Shown here: one piece after another, positions 1-8,876 of the stretch
How positions within the stretch are numbered: position 1 is the first letter of the stretch
Layout: each line of letters starts with the position of its first letter
Source of the DNA: Hyphomonadaceae bacterium UKL13-1
GTDB taxonomy: Bacteria; Pseudomonadota; Alphaproteobacteria; Caulobacterales; Aquidulcibacteraceae
Assembly: GCA_001602435.1 (NCBI GenBank)
Contig: CP012156.1
Span: forward strand, 1,074,001 to 1,138,000
Direction of reading: 5' to 3'
DNA length: 64,000 nt
Made by a program: the position numbers and the translations under genes
The notes under the pieces: model-generated
What the model saw: only the letters and a program-made list of their open reading frames with translations
The model's database searches: none
What the model was told of the DNA's origin: nothing

Positions 1-825
1 CATAACACGCAAACGGTCCCGTACCCCCGTAATCGAGAGGGCTAGCCCATTATTGGCGGTTGAAACCTCGCCAGCGACCCCCGGCGTCTCAATGGCAATC
101 GGAACCAGCCCACGCTGCGCGATCGGGACTTCAATGATGATATCTTCACCCGTGGGCACGTTCAGCGTCTGTGGTGCCTCAGTGCCGACCCGCACGGTCA
201 GAGGGACAGACGCGTCGCTATCTTCGACCCGCACGACCACTTTGGTAATTTCACCAATGGGCGCTTGCTTCGGGGCAGAGCGAAGATCAATCCTGCGGTC
301 GCGCTCTTGCGGGCTGCCGACAAGGATTTGATGGATTGGGAAGGGGCGGGCAGCGTCCTCGCCATCGATAAAGCGGCCATCGCTGATAACAATTGCGCCC
401 GCGACCCGGTCTGGCGGGATGTCGGCAAAGGCTTGATCGAGCCCGGCGGAGAGGGCGGTTCCGGCACCACTGCCATCAAAATAAGTGATGCGGACTTCTA
501 AGTTTTCGACTTGGCCGAGACGGGCTTTCAGCGCGCGCAGGGCCACTTCTGCCCCTGCCGCACGATCTGTCAGCGCCATGCTTTCGGACCGATCCACCAG
601 AATGGTCACAATGTCTGTCAACGCTAAGCGTTCTTCGCGCACTTGGCTTGGACCTGAAAGCCCAATGAGGGCAACCAACACCAAGCACAGCCGGGTTAGC
701 GGCGCTTTGCCACCTAAGCGCAGGTAAAGTGCGACCAAGCCGAGGCCCAAAATCGCGAGACCTAAAAGAACGAAGGGCGGTAGCCACGGGTCAAAGCCCA
801 ATCTAACAAGGTCAATCCCATTCAT
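1..825 (-). CDS. VWA-domain membrane protein of the MoxR/Bat-type operon (3' end cut by window edge)
   Basis: The reading frame is open from an ATG at 825 to base 1 (275 codons) with no stop, so the C-terminus lies outside the window. Two hydrophobic segments (about residues 15-35 and 44-58) precede a von Willebrand factor A-like domain. Its metal-binding motif DRSES is at about residues 78-82 and a second conserved strand VISDGR lies further on. The start overlaps the stop of the preceding DUF4159 gene as ATGA, which indicates translational coupling in one operon. VWA proteins beside MoxR ATPases are thought to work in envelope maturation or stress, but the exact role here is unknown. The last visible residues (DRLRVM) match the point where these proteins continue into a Rossmann or amidotransferase-like half, which I infer is outside the window. 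Confidence 0.8.
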   Translation of the reverse strand, partial: MNGIDLVRLGFDPWLPPFVLLGLAILGLGLVALYLRLGGKAPLTRLCLVLVALIGLSGPSQVREERLALTDIVTILVDRSESMALTDRAAGAEVALRALKARLGQVENLEVRITYFDGSGAGTALSAGLDQAFADIPPDRVAGAIVISDGRFIDGEDAARPFPIHQILVGSPQERDRRIDLRSAPKQAPIGEITKVVVRVEDSDASVPLTVRVGTEAPQTLNVPTGEDIIIEVPIAQRGLVPIAIETPGVAGEVSTANNGLALSITGVRDRLRVM

Positions 826-3575
826 CGCGGCTGTCCTTGCCGGCGACCCAGCCGTTCGAGCAAGGCAGGCGCATGGACTTGATCGGCTTTGTAATTGCCG
901 GTCAGCGCATATAGGACAACATTAATCCCGACCCGAATGGCCAACTCGTTTGGGTTCGGTCCCATGGTTTCAAACCCCTGTAGGGGCGGATTGGGGGCCT
1001 TTGCCCAAGCCGAGACCCAGTCACCATCGCCAAGGATGAGGGGCGAGACACCGTCATTGGCACTCGCTGCCGCAGAAGCCTCGGTTTCAACCCAGAGCTT
1101 CGCGTCTGGATAGCGACCGGGAAAACGCTGCAGGATGTAAAAGGCTTTGGTGAGCACGTGGCCTTCCGGGACAGCGGCAAGCGGTGGTGCCTCAATACCG
1201 CGCAGAGCCGCCCGCGTGATTTGGCGCGCCATCGCCGGGGTACGTCCTGCACCCCGGGAATCGATGAATAAGACCCCGCCATTCTTCATAAAGCGGTCTA
1301 AAGCGCTGGCCACTTCTGGGCGGGTTTCGGTGGGAGCATCGCCCAATGTCCAAAACAAAATCGGATAAAGCGCCAGATCGTCGCGGGCTGGGTCCAAGCC
1401 GATAACCGCGCCGGGCTCCACCGACGTGCGATCGCGCAGTGCGCGCGATAGGCCTTCAAGCCCGCGCTGGGTTTGTGCGTCGAGCGCCCCGTCCCCGGTC
1501 TTGATGAAGGCGAGGGAAAGATCGCTTTGCCGTGGCTTGGCCTTACTTGGCTGCGCAAAGACGTCCTGCGCGCCGCCAAAGAACAGGAGGCCCAACAGCA
1601 TTAGGCCCAAAAGCGTTGCCTGCGGCTTTGCCCGCCCCCGCCGAAAGGTCGGTAATTTCGCCCCCGCAAATTTGCCCGCAAGAAGCAAGCTAATGACCAT
1701 ATCTGCGAGGAGAAGGGCCATGCCTAGGCCGAGCAAGGGGCCGGCCAGCGACTGGGGCTGTCGCTCCGCTTCAGCCACCCGCTCGACTTGTGGCAAGTCT
1801 GGCAACGGGGCCAGCTGCAGATTGGCGGGTGCGGCTTGCAAAACCCAGCGCACGCCACCGCCTTCATAAATGCCCGGCGGTTGATCAAGGCTTGGGCGAA
1901 GTGTTTGGGCTTCTTCGGGTCGTATGGGGCGAATTTGCGGGTCGGGTGCCCGAAAAGCTCCAAAACCATCAAGCACCAAGACTGGTTTTAATGGGGCGGT
2001 CCCGACAACAAAATTTGCTGGAATGGCGCTGGAGGCCGCTTGGGCCAGCACGCGGCGCAGCATGGCAACTTGCAAGCCTGAAAACGCGACATCGCTCCAA
2101 GCTGGGCCTGCAGTGGTGTGAAACAAGACGACTTTGCCTTTGCCGAGCGCCCGGGCGGTGACTAAGGGCGTTCCGTCCGACAGCCTCGCCCAGATTTGCA
2201 GGGTTTGAGTGTCCCGCGTCGATGCGGCTGCTGCTGCGCCAGTATCTGGCGCGATAACGGCGACTTGGGTGACGCGCGCATCGTCTGGAATGGCGAGGCC
2301 CGCAAACGGGCTGGTTGGTTCAAACACCCCAACTTTGCCCGCATTGTCCCAGGTCATGGCACCGCGCACAGTACGAGGCTCGGATAGAAGCGTTGTCGGG
2401 ATCAAAGGGCTTGGCCCTGCAGCCAACAACTTAGGCCCTGCTGTCCGGATCAAGAGACCACCAGCGCGAACAAAGCGCTCTAGAGCTTCACGGTCTTGCG
2501 GGGCTAATTCGCCAGCATCTGGCAAAATCAGGGCGTCCAAACCCGCCGCCACCAAACGCGTCAAATTGGCCCGCGTGAGATCGGTCGAGGTTTTGAGAGC
2601 CTCTTCTAGATAATGGGCGTCCGAGAGCAGGGGCTGATCATCTTGGCGTTCGGCAATCAATCCCGTGCGGACGCGGCGATCAAAGGCGTCCAGCAGATAA
2701 ACGCCGCCGGCTGACCGCGCATCGCCTGTCCGCAATGCCGCGACATCGCGCATGATCACCGATTCAAGGGCAAAGCTAACGCCCGTTGGTACAATCGCCT
2801 GTGTCGTTTCCCGCAGTCTCTGCCCGCGACTATTCACCGCCTCCAGTCGTTGTGAGCGGCTGGCAGCAGGGCCTGCAACAAGGCCGAGGCTATAGCCTTC
2901 AGATGTGGCCGCGGCACGCGTGATAGCGACGGCACCTTGCGGCACGCTGCGCAAGCGCACGGTGCCCGTTTGCGTCAGTTTGCCCGCAAAGTCCTTGCTG
3001 CCCAGATGGGCGACACCGTCAGAGAACCAGATGATGCGCTGACCTTTTGGAAGGCCCGACAGTGCGCTTGTGGCCCAAGCCGGGTCTGGCAAAACAGGCT
3101 TGGGCTGGGCGGCGAGAATGCGAGCAGCCGCTTGGTTGGAACTTAAGACTTCCAATGGGCCAGACTGGCCGCGCCCACTCGCCGTCCATAACAGGCGTAC
3201 GGGCCCTGTTGCTGCGCGCGCTGTTTGAGCGGCTTCATCGGTGACCGTGCGCCACGATGGTGCCGAGGTCCAACCGTCGTCGATAACAATCAGTAGGGGC
3301 CGTGCATCTGGAGTGACGACTGGATTGAGCACGGGACCGGAAAACCCAAGCACCAAAAGTCCAAGCGCAACCATGCGAAACCAAGCCAGCCAAGGCGGGG
3401 TTTTCTTCGGCGTTTCTTCGGTGTTGGGCAGGTTCGCTAATAAGGCAGTGGGTGGAAAAATCTGTTCACGTGGGGCAGGCGGCAATGCCCGAATAACCAG
3501 CCAAATCAGAGGTAAGGCTGCCAATGCTAACAAAGCTAAGGGGGTAGTGATGCCAAGGGGACCAAGCGTGAGCAT
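822..3575 (-). CDS. BatA-N / DUF4159 domain membrane protein
   Basis: This 917-residue protein has an N-terminal aerotolerance-regulator (BatA-like) region with two membrane helices near residues 7-27 and 66-84. A long periplasmic or cytoplasmic middle part resembles a VWA fold, two further hydrophobic helices lie near residues 615-680, and a C-terminal DUF4159 domain (about residues 695-900) ends the protein. DUF4159 has a ThuA/glutamine-amidotransferase-like fold, visible here in FMKNGGVLFIDSRGAG. The gene is third in the moxR operon: it starts 3 bases after the DUF58 gene and overlaps the following VWA gene by 4 bases. The arrangement is common in Alphaproteobacteria and the biochemical function is not established. 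Very low risk of misidentification at family level. Confidence 0.88.
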   Translation of the reverse strand: MLTLGPLGITTPLALLALAALPLIWLVIRALPPAPREQIFPPTALLANLPNTEETPKKTPPWLAWFRMVALGLLVLGFSGPVLNPVVTPDARPLLIVIDDGWTSAPSWRTVTDEAAQTARAATGPVRLLWTASGRGQSGPLEVLSSNQAAARILAAQPKPVLPDPAWATSALSGLPKGQRIIWFSDGVAHLGSKDFAGKLTQTGTVRLRSVPQGAVAITRAAATSEGYSLGLVAGPAASRSQRLEAVNSRGQRLRETTQAIVPTGVSFALESVIMRDVAALRTGDARSAGGVYLLDAFDRRVRTGLIAERQDDQPLLSDAHYLEEALKTSTDLTRANLTRLVAAGLDALILPDAGELAPQDREALERFVRAGGLLIRTAGPKLLAAGPSPLIPTTLLSEPRTVRGAMTWDNAGKVGVFEPTSPFAGLAIPDDARVTQVAVIAPDTGAAAAASTRDTQTLQIWARLSDGTPLVTARALGKGKVVLFHTTAGPAWSDVAFSGLQVAMLRRVLAQAASSAIPANFVVGTAPLKPVLVLDGFGAFRAPDPQIRPIRPEEAQTLRPSLDQPPGIYEGGGVRWVLQAAPANLQLAPLPDLPQVERVAEAERQPQSLAGPLLGLGMALLLADMVISLLLAGKFAGAKLPTFRRGRAKPQATLLGLMLLGLLFFGGAQDVFAQPSKAKPRQSDLSLAFIKTGDGALDAQTQRGLEGLSRALRDRTSVEPGAVIGLDPARDDLALYPILFWTLGDAPTETRPEVASALDRFMKNGGVLFIDSRGAGRTPAMARQITRAALRGIEAPPLAAVPEGHVLTKAFYILQRFPGRYPDAKLWVETEASAAASANDGVSPLILGDGDWVSAWAKAPNPPLQGFETMGPNPNELAIRVGINVVLYALTGNYKADQVHAPALLERLGRRQGQPR

Positions 3576-3578
3576 GCG

Positions 3579-4475
3579 TCAGCCCACCTTGAACTGAGAA
3601 GCGCCGCGTCCATCCAACAGGGCAGCAGCCTGCAAGGTCACGGGCAAGGCAGGCTGATCGGTGGCATGGCTCAGCAAACTGCCCCGAGCGCTGGTGAGCG
3701 CTGCACGCAAGGCCTCGAAATGCAGGCGATAGGTGCGTTGATACGCATCCCGGGCCGCACCGGCTTGGCCGATGATAATGGGTGTATCACGATCCGGGGC
3801 AGAGAAGGACACGCGGCCTTCAAATGGGAAAGCTTCCTCGTCGGGGTCGCGGATCAAAACGAACAGGACGGGTTGGGCGCCAGATGACAGGCGACGCAAG
3901 CGCTCGGCCCAGACCTCAATCGGCTCGAGGCCGTCGCTGACGATCAGAATTTGGGCGTGTCGGCCCGTATCGATCGGCGCTTGCGCGTCAAAGCGGCCGC
4001 CACTGGCGATCAGCGCTTCCAGAAACGATTCCTCCTGACCCATAACTTGGCCGCTTAAGAGCGCGCTGACCCGCTCACCGCCCGCTTTTGCTGCCATGGC
4101 CAGTGCAAGCGCGACCACCAAAGCGCGCTCTGCTTTTGTGGGGCGGCTGGTTTGATTGCGCCAACGCATCGAGGGGCGCGTGTCGACCCAGATTTGCAAG
4201 GATGCAGGGCTTTCGCGTTCCATCTCGCGCACGAAAAGCCGGTCAGATCGCGCAGACCGTCGCCAGTCGACTTGGCGCAAGGTTTCTCCATCGAGAAGCT
4301 CGCGGTGCTGCCAAAAGGCCTCGCCCATGCCAGCCCGGCGTCGCCCATGCGCACCAAGCATCAGGCTGGCCGCAGTCTTGCGCGCATCCATCAACAGGGC
4401 AGGCAGGGCATTTGCCAAATCTTGGGCATCGCCAGCCAGTTTGGCGGGGATAAAAGCCTGTTGGCTCGCCTTCAT
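3579..4475 (-). CDS. DUF58 domain-containing protein
   Basis: The 298-residue protein carries the DUF58 signature: a basic G-R-R-R-A-G-MGEAFWQHRE stretch near residue 45, followed by the diagnostic VDWRRSARSDRLFVRE motif near residues 69-84. A VWA-like fold follows (IWVDTRPSM). DUF58 proteins are the usual partner of MoxR AAA+ ATPases, probably as the substrate-binding or metal-coordinating adaptor. The start overlaps the moxR stop by 4 bases (ATGA), so the two are translationally coupled. No signal peptide or membrane helix is evident, so it probably acts in the cytoplasm. Confidence 0.9.
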   Translation of the reverse strand: MKASQQAFIPAKLAGDAQDLANALPALLMDARKTAASLMLGAHGRRRAGMGEAFWQHRELLDGETLRQVDWRRSARSDRLFVREMERESPASLQIWVDTRPSMRWRNQTSRPTKAERALVVALALAMAAKAGGERVSALLSGQVMGQEESFLEALIASGGRFDAQAPIDTGRHAQILIVSDGLEPIEVWAERLRRLSSGAQPVLFVLIRDPDEEAFPFEGRVSFSAPDRDTPIIIGQAGAARDAYQRTYRLHFEALRAALTSARGSLLSHATDQPALPVTLQAAALLDGRGASQFKVG

Positions 4476-5497
4476 GCGGGTCGCAGTGCCTCTTGCACCA
4501 AGCGGTCAATCAGCTTTTCAAGGTCCAGTCCGTCGGCGCGGGCCCGCCATGTCAGGGACATACGGTGGGCGAGGGCAGCGCGCGCAATCGCGGTCACATC
4601 ATCCAAGCTGGGGCTAACCCGGCCGCGCAAGAAAGCGCGCGCCTTGGCAGCCTTGATCAAGGCTTGACCCGCGCGCGGCCCCGGACCCCAAGCGACAAGG
4701 TCGCGAATTTCAGGATCGGTTGCACTTTCAGGTCGGGCAGAACGGACGAGATCGAGCACCGAATCCAAGATTTTCTCACCCACAGGCATAGTGCGCACAA
4801 AGCTTTGCAGATTAGCTAATTCACCGGGCTTTAAGGCCGCCTTAGCGACCAAATCGCCATCACCCGTCGTGGCCAAAAGGACTTGCCGTTCGGTCTCGCG
4901 ATCCGGGAAGGGGACATCAATCTGCAATAAGAACCGGTCCAATTGCGCTTCTGGCAAAGGATAAGTGCCTTCTTGTTCAATTGGGTTTTGTGTCGCCAAG
5001 ACAAAGAAGGGCTCCGGCAGACTATAGGTAACACCAGATACGGTCACTTGGCCTTCTTGCATGGCTTGAAGCAGGGCCGATTGCGTGCGCGGGCTTGCCC
5101 GGTTGATTTCGTCTGCCATCAATAGGCTGGTAAAAACCGGGCCGCGCACAAAGCGAAAATTGCGCTTGCCAGCGCTATCTTGGTCAAGGATTTCAGACCC
5201 GATGATGTCGGACGGCATGAGGTCTGGCGTGAATTGTACCCGCCCCCAATCAAGCCCCGTTGCAATCGCCACGGCCTCTACCAGTCGGGTTTTGGCAAGG
5301 CCCGGTGCACCCACTAACAAGCCATGGCCACCGGCCAAGATCGTCGCAAGCGTCAAATCAATCACCCGCTCTTGGCCAAGAATGGCACCACCAACCCCGG
5401 CGCGAACCGCAGCAATGGTCTCAAGCGCGCGATCAATGCGCCCAATGGTCTTGTCGGTGGTCTCGTCGGAAGGGGTTTGATTGGGCATATCACTCAT
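4472..5497 (-). CDS. MoxR family AAA+ ATPase
   Basis: This 341-residue AAA+ ATPase has a Walker A GAPGLAKT at residues 63-70, a Walker B LLMADE near 125-130 followed by the MoxR-typical INRASPRTQ, and a sensor-1 region VLATQNPIEQEGTYPLPEAQ. MoxR proteins are chaperone-like ATPases that act with VWA and DUF58 partners. It is the first gene of the minus-strand operon moxR-DUF58-DUF4159-VWA. The 117-base gap to the divergent DUF1285 gene must hold promoters for both directions. The gene symbol moxR is used loosely for the whole family, so none is assigned. Confidence 0.93.
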   Translation of the reverse strand: MSDMPNQTPSDETTDKTIGRIDRALETIAAVRAGVGGAILGQERVIDLTLATILAGGHGLLVGAPGLAKTRLVEAVAIATGLDWGRVQFTPDLMPSDIIGSEILDQDSAGKRNFRFVRGPVFTSLLMADEINRASPRTQSALLQAMQEGQVTVSGVTYSLPEPFFVLATQNPIEQEGTYPLPEAQLDRFLLQIDVPFPDRETERQVLLATTGDGDLVAKAALKPGELANLQSFVRTMPVGEKILDSVLDLVRSARPESATDPEIRDLVAWGPGPRAGQALIKAAKARAFLRGRVSPSLDDVTAIARAALAHRMSLTWRARADGLDLEKLIDRLVQEALRPA

Positions 5498-5614
5498 GGA
5501 TTTAGCCTAGCCTGACTCAAGGGTGTTGTGCGAGTGTCTTTTCAGAGAGGTTTCTTCTGTCGATCAGTGCGCCCTCATCTGGTCATCCCCCCGGAACAAA
5601 CCTAAGTTAAACAC

Positions 5615-6199
5615 ATGAGTGATCCACGCCCCCTTGCAGATTTATTGGCTGAATTGATGCAGTTGCAAGGCCAGCATGGGCGTGAGCGGGCTTTGCCACC
5701 CGTCGAGATGTGGAATCCCGCCCATTGCGGCGATATCGGCATGGAAATCCGTGCTGACGGCTCTTGGTGGCACGAAAAAGTGCGCATCACCCGCCAGCCG
5801 ATGATCGATCTATTTTCCACCATCCTGCGCAAGGATGAGGATGGCCAAACCTATTTGGTGACGCCGGGGGAAAAAGTCATTGTCCATGTTGCCGACGCGC
5901 ATTTTTTGGGTACGCGGGTTGATCAACTCGATACCAGTTTTGGCCCCAGCATCGTCGTGACCACCAATGTTGGCGATCAAGTTGTTGTCGGAGCGAGCAA
6001 CCCTTTGTGGGTGGAACATGACCCCAAGACCGGGGAGCCCCGGCCCTATGTGCGCGTGCGCGGACGCTTGAACGCCCGCGTTTTGCGCGCGCCATTTTAT
6101 GAACTCGTCGAGTGGGCTGACTTGGAAGGTGAACGCTTGTCGCTGACCAGCCAAGGGGCAAGGTTTGATTTGGGGTTGGTAGAAGGCATCGAGGGATGA
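5615..6199 (+). CDS. DUF1285 domain-containing protein
   Basis: The 194-residue protein matches DUF1285: the motif HCGDIGMEIRADGSWWHE lies at about residues 35-52, followed by ITRQPMIDLFSTILRKDEDG. The domain is made of two beta-rich halves and has no known activity. It ends in an ATGA overlap with the NUDIX gene downstream. In many Alphaproteobacteria the pair is followed by a CCA-adding enzyme gene. Here it is followed by ddlB instead, so that third partner is missing from this position. Confidence 0.88.
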   Translation: MSDPRPLADLLAELMQLQGQHGRERALPPVEMWNPAHCGDIGMEIRADGSWWHEKVRITRQPMIDLFSTILRKDEDGQTYLVTPGEKVIVHVADAHFLGTRVDQLDTSFGPSIVVTTNVGDQVVVGASNPLWVEHDPKTGEPRPYVRVRGRLNARVLRAPFYELVEWADLEGERLSLTSQGARFDLGLVEGIEG

Positions 6200-6813
6200 G
6201 CGAAGCCGATTTGATTGCGCGGCTTGAGCGGCGCTTAGCCCCGCTGGATGATTTAGCTGGCCGTCCGCCTTTTTCGGACTTTGACTTGTCGGGGGAAAGA
6301 CCTGCGCAACCAAGTTTACGCGATGCCTCGGTCTTGGTGCCCTTGATCACCCGCGAAACAGGGCTGTCGGTGCTGTTGACGCGCCGCTCTGCCGACATGC
6401 CAACCCATTCAGGGCAGATTGCGTTTCCAGGCGGCAGGCGGCAGGACGAAGATGCCGATGCGATTGCAACCGCCCTTAGAGAGGCGCGCGAAGAAGTTGG
6501 CCTTGATCCTGCCCATGTGCGGGTTCTGGGGGCCTCAGACCCGTATGAAACGGTAACCCAATTTCGCGTGACGCCCATCGTGGGGCTTGTTTCCCATCAA
6601 GCAGACTTTGTGGCCGATTCGCGCGAAGTCGATGCGATTTTCGAAGTGCCGTTCGCCTTTTTCATGGACCCAGCCAATCACCAACGCCATTCGCGCGATT
6701 ATAATGGCCAGACGCGCTATTATTACGCCATGCCATACGGCGATCATTATGTCTGGGGAGCGACCGCTGGCATGCTGCGCGCGCTGTATTTGCGGGTGTT
6801 TGCTGAAGGCTGA
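6196..6813 (+). CDS. CoA pyrophosphatase, NUDIX family (NudL-like)
   Basis: A 205-residue NUDIX hydrolase. The UPF0035 motif of CoA diphosphatases (LLTRRS...HSGQIAFPGG, about residues 60-80) runs directly into the Nudix box ending REAREEVGL at residues 95-103, which supplies the metal-binding glutamates. The expected reaction is cleavage of CoA or acyl-CoA to 4'-phosphopantetheine and 3',5'-ADP. The gene is translationally coupled to the DUF1285 gene by a 4-base overlap. The family assignment is firm; substrate preference is inferred from the UPF0035 motif. Confidence 0.9.
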   Translation: MSEADLIARLERRLAPLDDLAGRPPFSDFDLSGERPAQPSLRDASVLVPLITRETGLSVLLTRRSADMPTHSGQIAFPGGRRQDEDADAIATALREAREEVGLDPAHVRVLGASDPYETVTQFRVTPIVGLVSHQADFVADSREVDAIFEVPFAFFMDPANHQRHSRDYNGQTRYYYAMPYGDHYVWGATAGMLRALYLRVFAEG

Positions 6814-6986
6814 AGCAGTGGTTTCGAAGGCTAACCGAGCCTACTGAAATTTTAGTCAAAATTCCGAATCATTTCTGCACCAAAGCGGGTAGGCTTTAAC
6901 TTACCATTCACCTCAATCCTTCATGTCTCATCAATTATTGCGGTGACTGGGGATGCTTGCCCCAGGTTTAAAGGGATTGGCGCAGC

Positions 6987-7904
6987 ATGAAGGGCGTGCG
7001 GGTAGGGGTGTTAATGGGTGGCTGGTCAGCCGAGCGACCTGTGTCGCTTGTCTCCGGCAAGGCCTGTGCCGATGCTGTGCGTGCGCTTGGTGCTGATGTT
7101 GTGGAGATTGACGTCGATCGCGACATTGCTTCGGTCTTAAAATCTGTTTCCCCCGATATTGCGCTCAATGCGCTGCATGGACCGTGGGGCGAGGATGGGC
7201 GGATCCAGTCTGTGCTAGAGATCGCAAACATCCCCTATACCCACTCAGGCGTTTTGGCTTCCGCTTTGGCGATGGATAAGGAAAAGGCCAAAGCAGTGTT
7301 TGCTAGCGCCGGCCTTGATGTGCCCGCTGGCAAGCTGATGTCGCGTCAGGATGCAGCCCGCGAACACCCACTTGAGCCGCCCTATGTCGTGAAGCCCAAT
7401 GCAGATGGCTCATCCTTTGGCGTGTTTATCGTTCGCAAGGGCGAGAACCGACCTCCGGAAAAACTACTCGACCCCGATTGGCGGTCTGGCGATGAAGTGC
7501 TGGTGGAAGAATTCATTGCTGGACGTGAGTTGACGGTCGCTGTGATGGGCGACCGGGCTTTGGCGGTGACTGAAATTCGCACGGGTCATGAATTTTACGA
7601 TTACGACGCCAAATATGCTGCTGGTGGCTCTGTCCATCATGTGAACCCATCGGACTTGCCTGCCGCCGTGCATGAGAAGGCGATGAAGGACGCGGTGCGC
7701 GCGCATCAGCTGTTAGGTTGTCGCGGGGTAACGCGGACGGACTTCCGCTATGACCCGGCCAGCAATCGTTTGGTGGTGCTGGAAATCAATACCCAGCCCG
7801 GGATGACGCCAACCTCACTGGCTCCTGAGCAGGCGGCCCATGTGGGGCTGTCATTTAATGATCTCGTAAAATGGATGTTGGAGGACGCGTCATGCCCGCG
7901 ATGA
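6987..7904 (+). CDS. ddlB: D-alanine--D-alanine ligase
   Basis: This 305-residue ATP-grasp enzyme joins two D-alanines for the peptidoglycan stem peptide, in the cytoplasm. Visible family motifs are the N-terminal [14 protein letters not shown] (about residues 11-24), [11 protein letters not shown] near residue 60, the ATP-grasp [15 protein letters not shown], and the C-terminal metal-binding [10 protein letters not shown]. It overlaps ftsQ by 13 bases, as in many dcw clusters. The 173-base gap upstream is AT-rich and probably carries the promoter. It holds one GANTC site and a near-match to a CtrA box (6896-6910, one mismatch). Confidence 0.95.
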   Translation: MKGVRVGVLMGGWSAERPVSLVSGKACADAVRALGADVVEIDVDRDIASVLKSVSPDIALNALHGPWGEDGRIQSVLEIANIPYTHSGVLASALAMDKEKAKAVFASAGLDVPAGKLMSRQDAAREHPLEPPYVVKPNADGSSFGVFIVRKGENRPPEKLLDPDWRSGDEVLVEEFIAGRELTVAVMGDRALAVTEIRTGHEFYDYDAKYAAGGSVHHVNPSDLPAAVHEKAMKDAVRAHQLLGCRGVTRTDFRYDPASNRLVVLEINTQPGMTPTSLAPEQAAHVGLSFNDLVKWMLEDASCPR

Positions 7905-8854
7905 GACAAACGCGCCGTGCGGCCCCCAAGCGGGCGCCTGCCCCCCGTGGTCGTGCCCGTTCGCCCCGACGTACGGATAGTCATGCTTGGACGATGAAAC
8001 TGGGCGCTTGGGCTCATGCTCGCATGCGGGCTGCCCAATATGATGGCCCAACCCGTCGCATTCTGGTTGGCTTCACCCTTGCCTCGGTATTGGCAATCTT
8101 CGTGCTGCTCGCTGCTGGCCTTGGCATTTTGGATGACATGGGTCGCGGTATTCAGACGAGCGCGGGTAATGCTGCCCGGAGTGCGGGCCTCGCCGTCCGC
8201 TTGATCAATGTGCAGGCCCCCAATGGGATGCAATTGAGCGAGTATCAGCGGGCCGAAGCGGAAGTGAAGTCCGGCATTATGGCCGATGATGTCATGTTCG
8301 GCATAGATCCCTCTGAGGTCCGTGCCCGCGTCGCTGAATTGCCTTGGGTCGAAGGTGTTGTTGTGCGCCGCCTGTGGCCCGATCAAATCCAGATCCTCAT
8401 CACCCCCCGTGCCGCAACCGCGCTTTGGCAAGACCAAGGGCATCTTTCCTTTATGGATGGCACGGGTCGGAAACTGGGTGAGGCAAAAGAAACCAAATCA
8501 GCCAAAGGTTATGCCTTGGTGGTTGGTGCTAATGCGGGCCCACAAGCTCCGGCCTTATTCGAGGCGTTGCGCAGCTATCCAGCAATTGCCGAACGCACCA
8601 GCGCAGCCATTTGGGTCGGGGATCGCCGCTGGACCCTGCGCTTGAAGTCGGGTGGCGATATCCTGCTGCCGGAAACCGGCATGACCGAGGCCTTAGCCCA
8701 ACTGCAAGCCCTGCATGCCAGCCATCAAATTCTAGACCGTGAATTCGCCCGCCTTGATCTCAGAACATCAGGCACCCTCATTCTCCGCCCGACTCCAGAA
8801 CGTTTGTCGGTGACGAAGGCTCAAGATGCGGCGAAGTCCGCTCAGAAGGCTTGA
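7892..8854 (+). CDS. ftsQ: Cell division protein FtsQ
   Basis: A 320-residue bitopic membrane protein: a strongly basic cytoplasmic tail of about 55 residues, one membrane helix (about 57-80), then a periplasmic POTRA and FtsQ domain ([34 protein letters not shown] region). FtsQ links the early and late divisome through FtsB and FtsL. I chose the ATG at 7892 over one 21 bases upstream because a GGAGGA Shine-Dalgarno sequence lies 6 bases before it. The start lies inside ddlB. The long Arg/Pro-rich N-terminus is typical of alphaproteobacterial FtsQ. Confidence 0.9.
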   Translation: MPAMRQTRRAAPKRAPAPRGRARSPRRTDSHAWTMKLGAWAHARMRAAQYDGPTRRILVGFTLASVLAIFVLLAAGLGILDDMGRGIQTSAGNAARSAGLAVRLINVQAPNGMQLSEYQRAEAEVKSGIMADDVMFGIDPSEVRARVAELPWVEGVVVRRLWPDQIQILITPRAATALWQDQGHLSFMDGTGRKLGEAKETKSAKGYALVVGANAGPQAPALFEALRSYPAIAERTSAAIWVGDRRWTLRLKSGGDILLPETGMTEALAQLQALHASHQILDREFARLDLRTSGTLILRPTPERLSVTKAQDAAKSAQKA

Positions 8855-8876
8855 TACACACCGAAATGAGACAAAC

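Noticed and set aside
6896..6910. CtrA-like half-perfect site TTAA-N7-TTCA upstream of ddlB
   Set aside because: One mismatch in an eight-base consensus is expected by chance at this AT content; kept only as a note in the ddlB entry.
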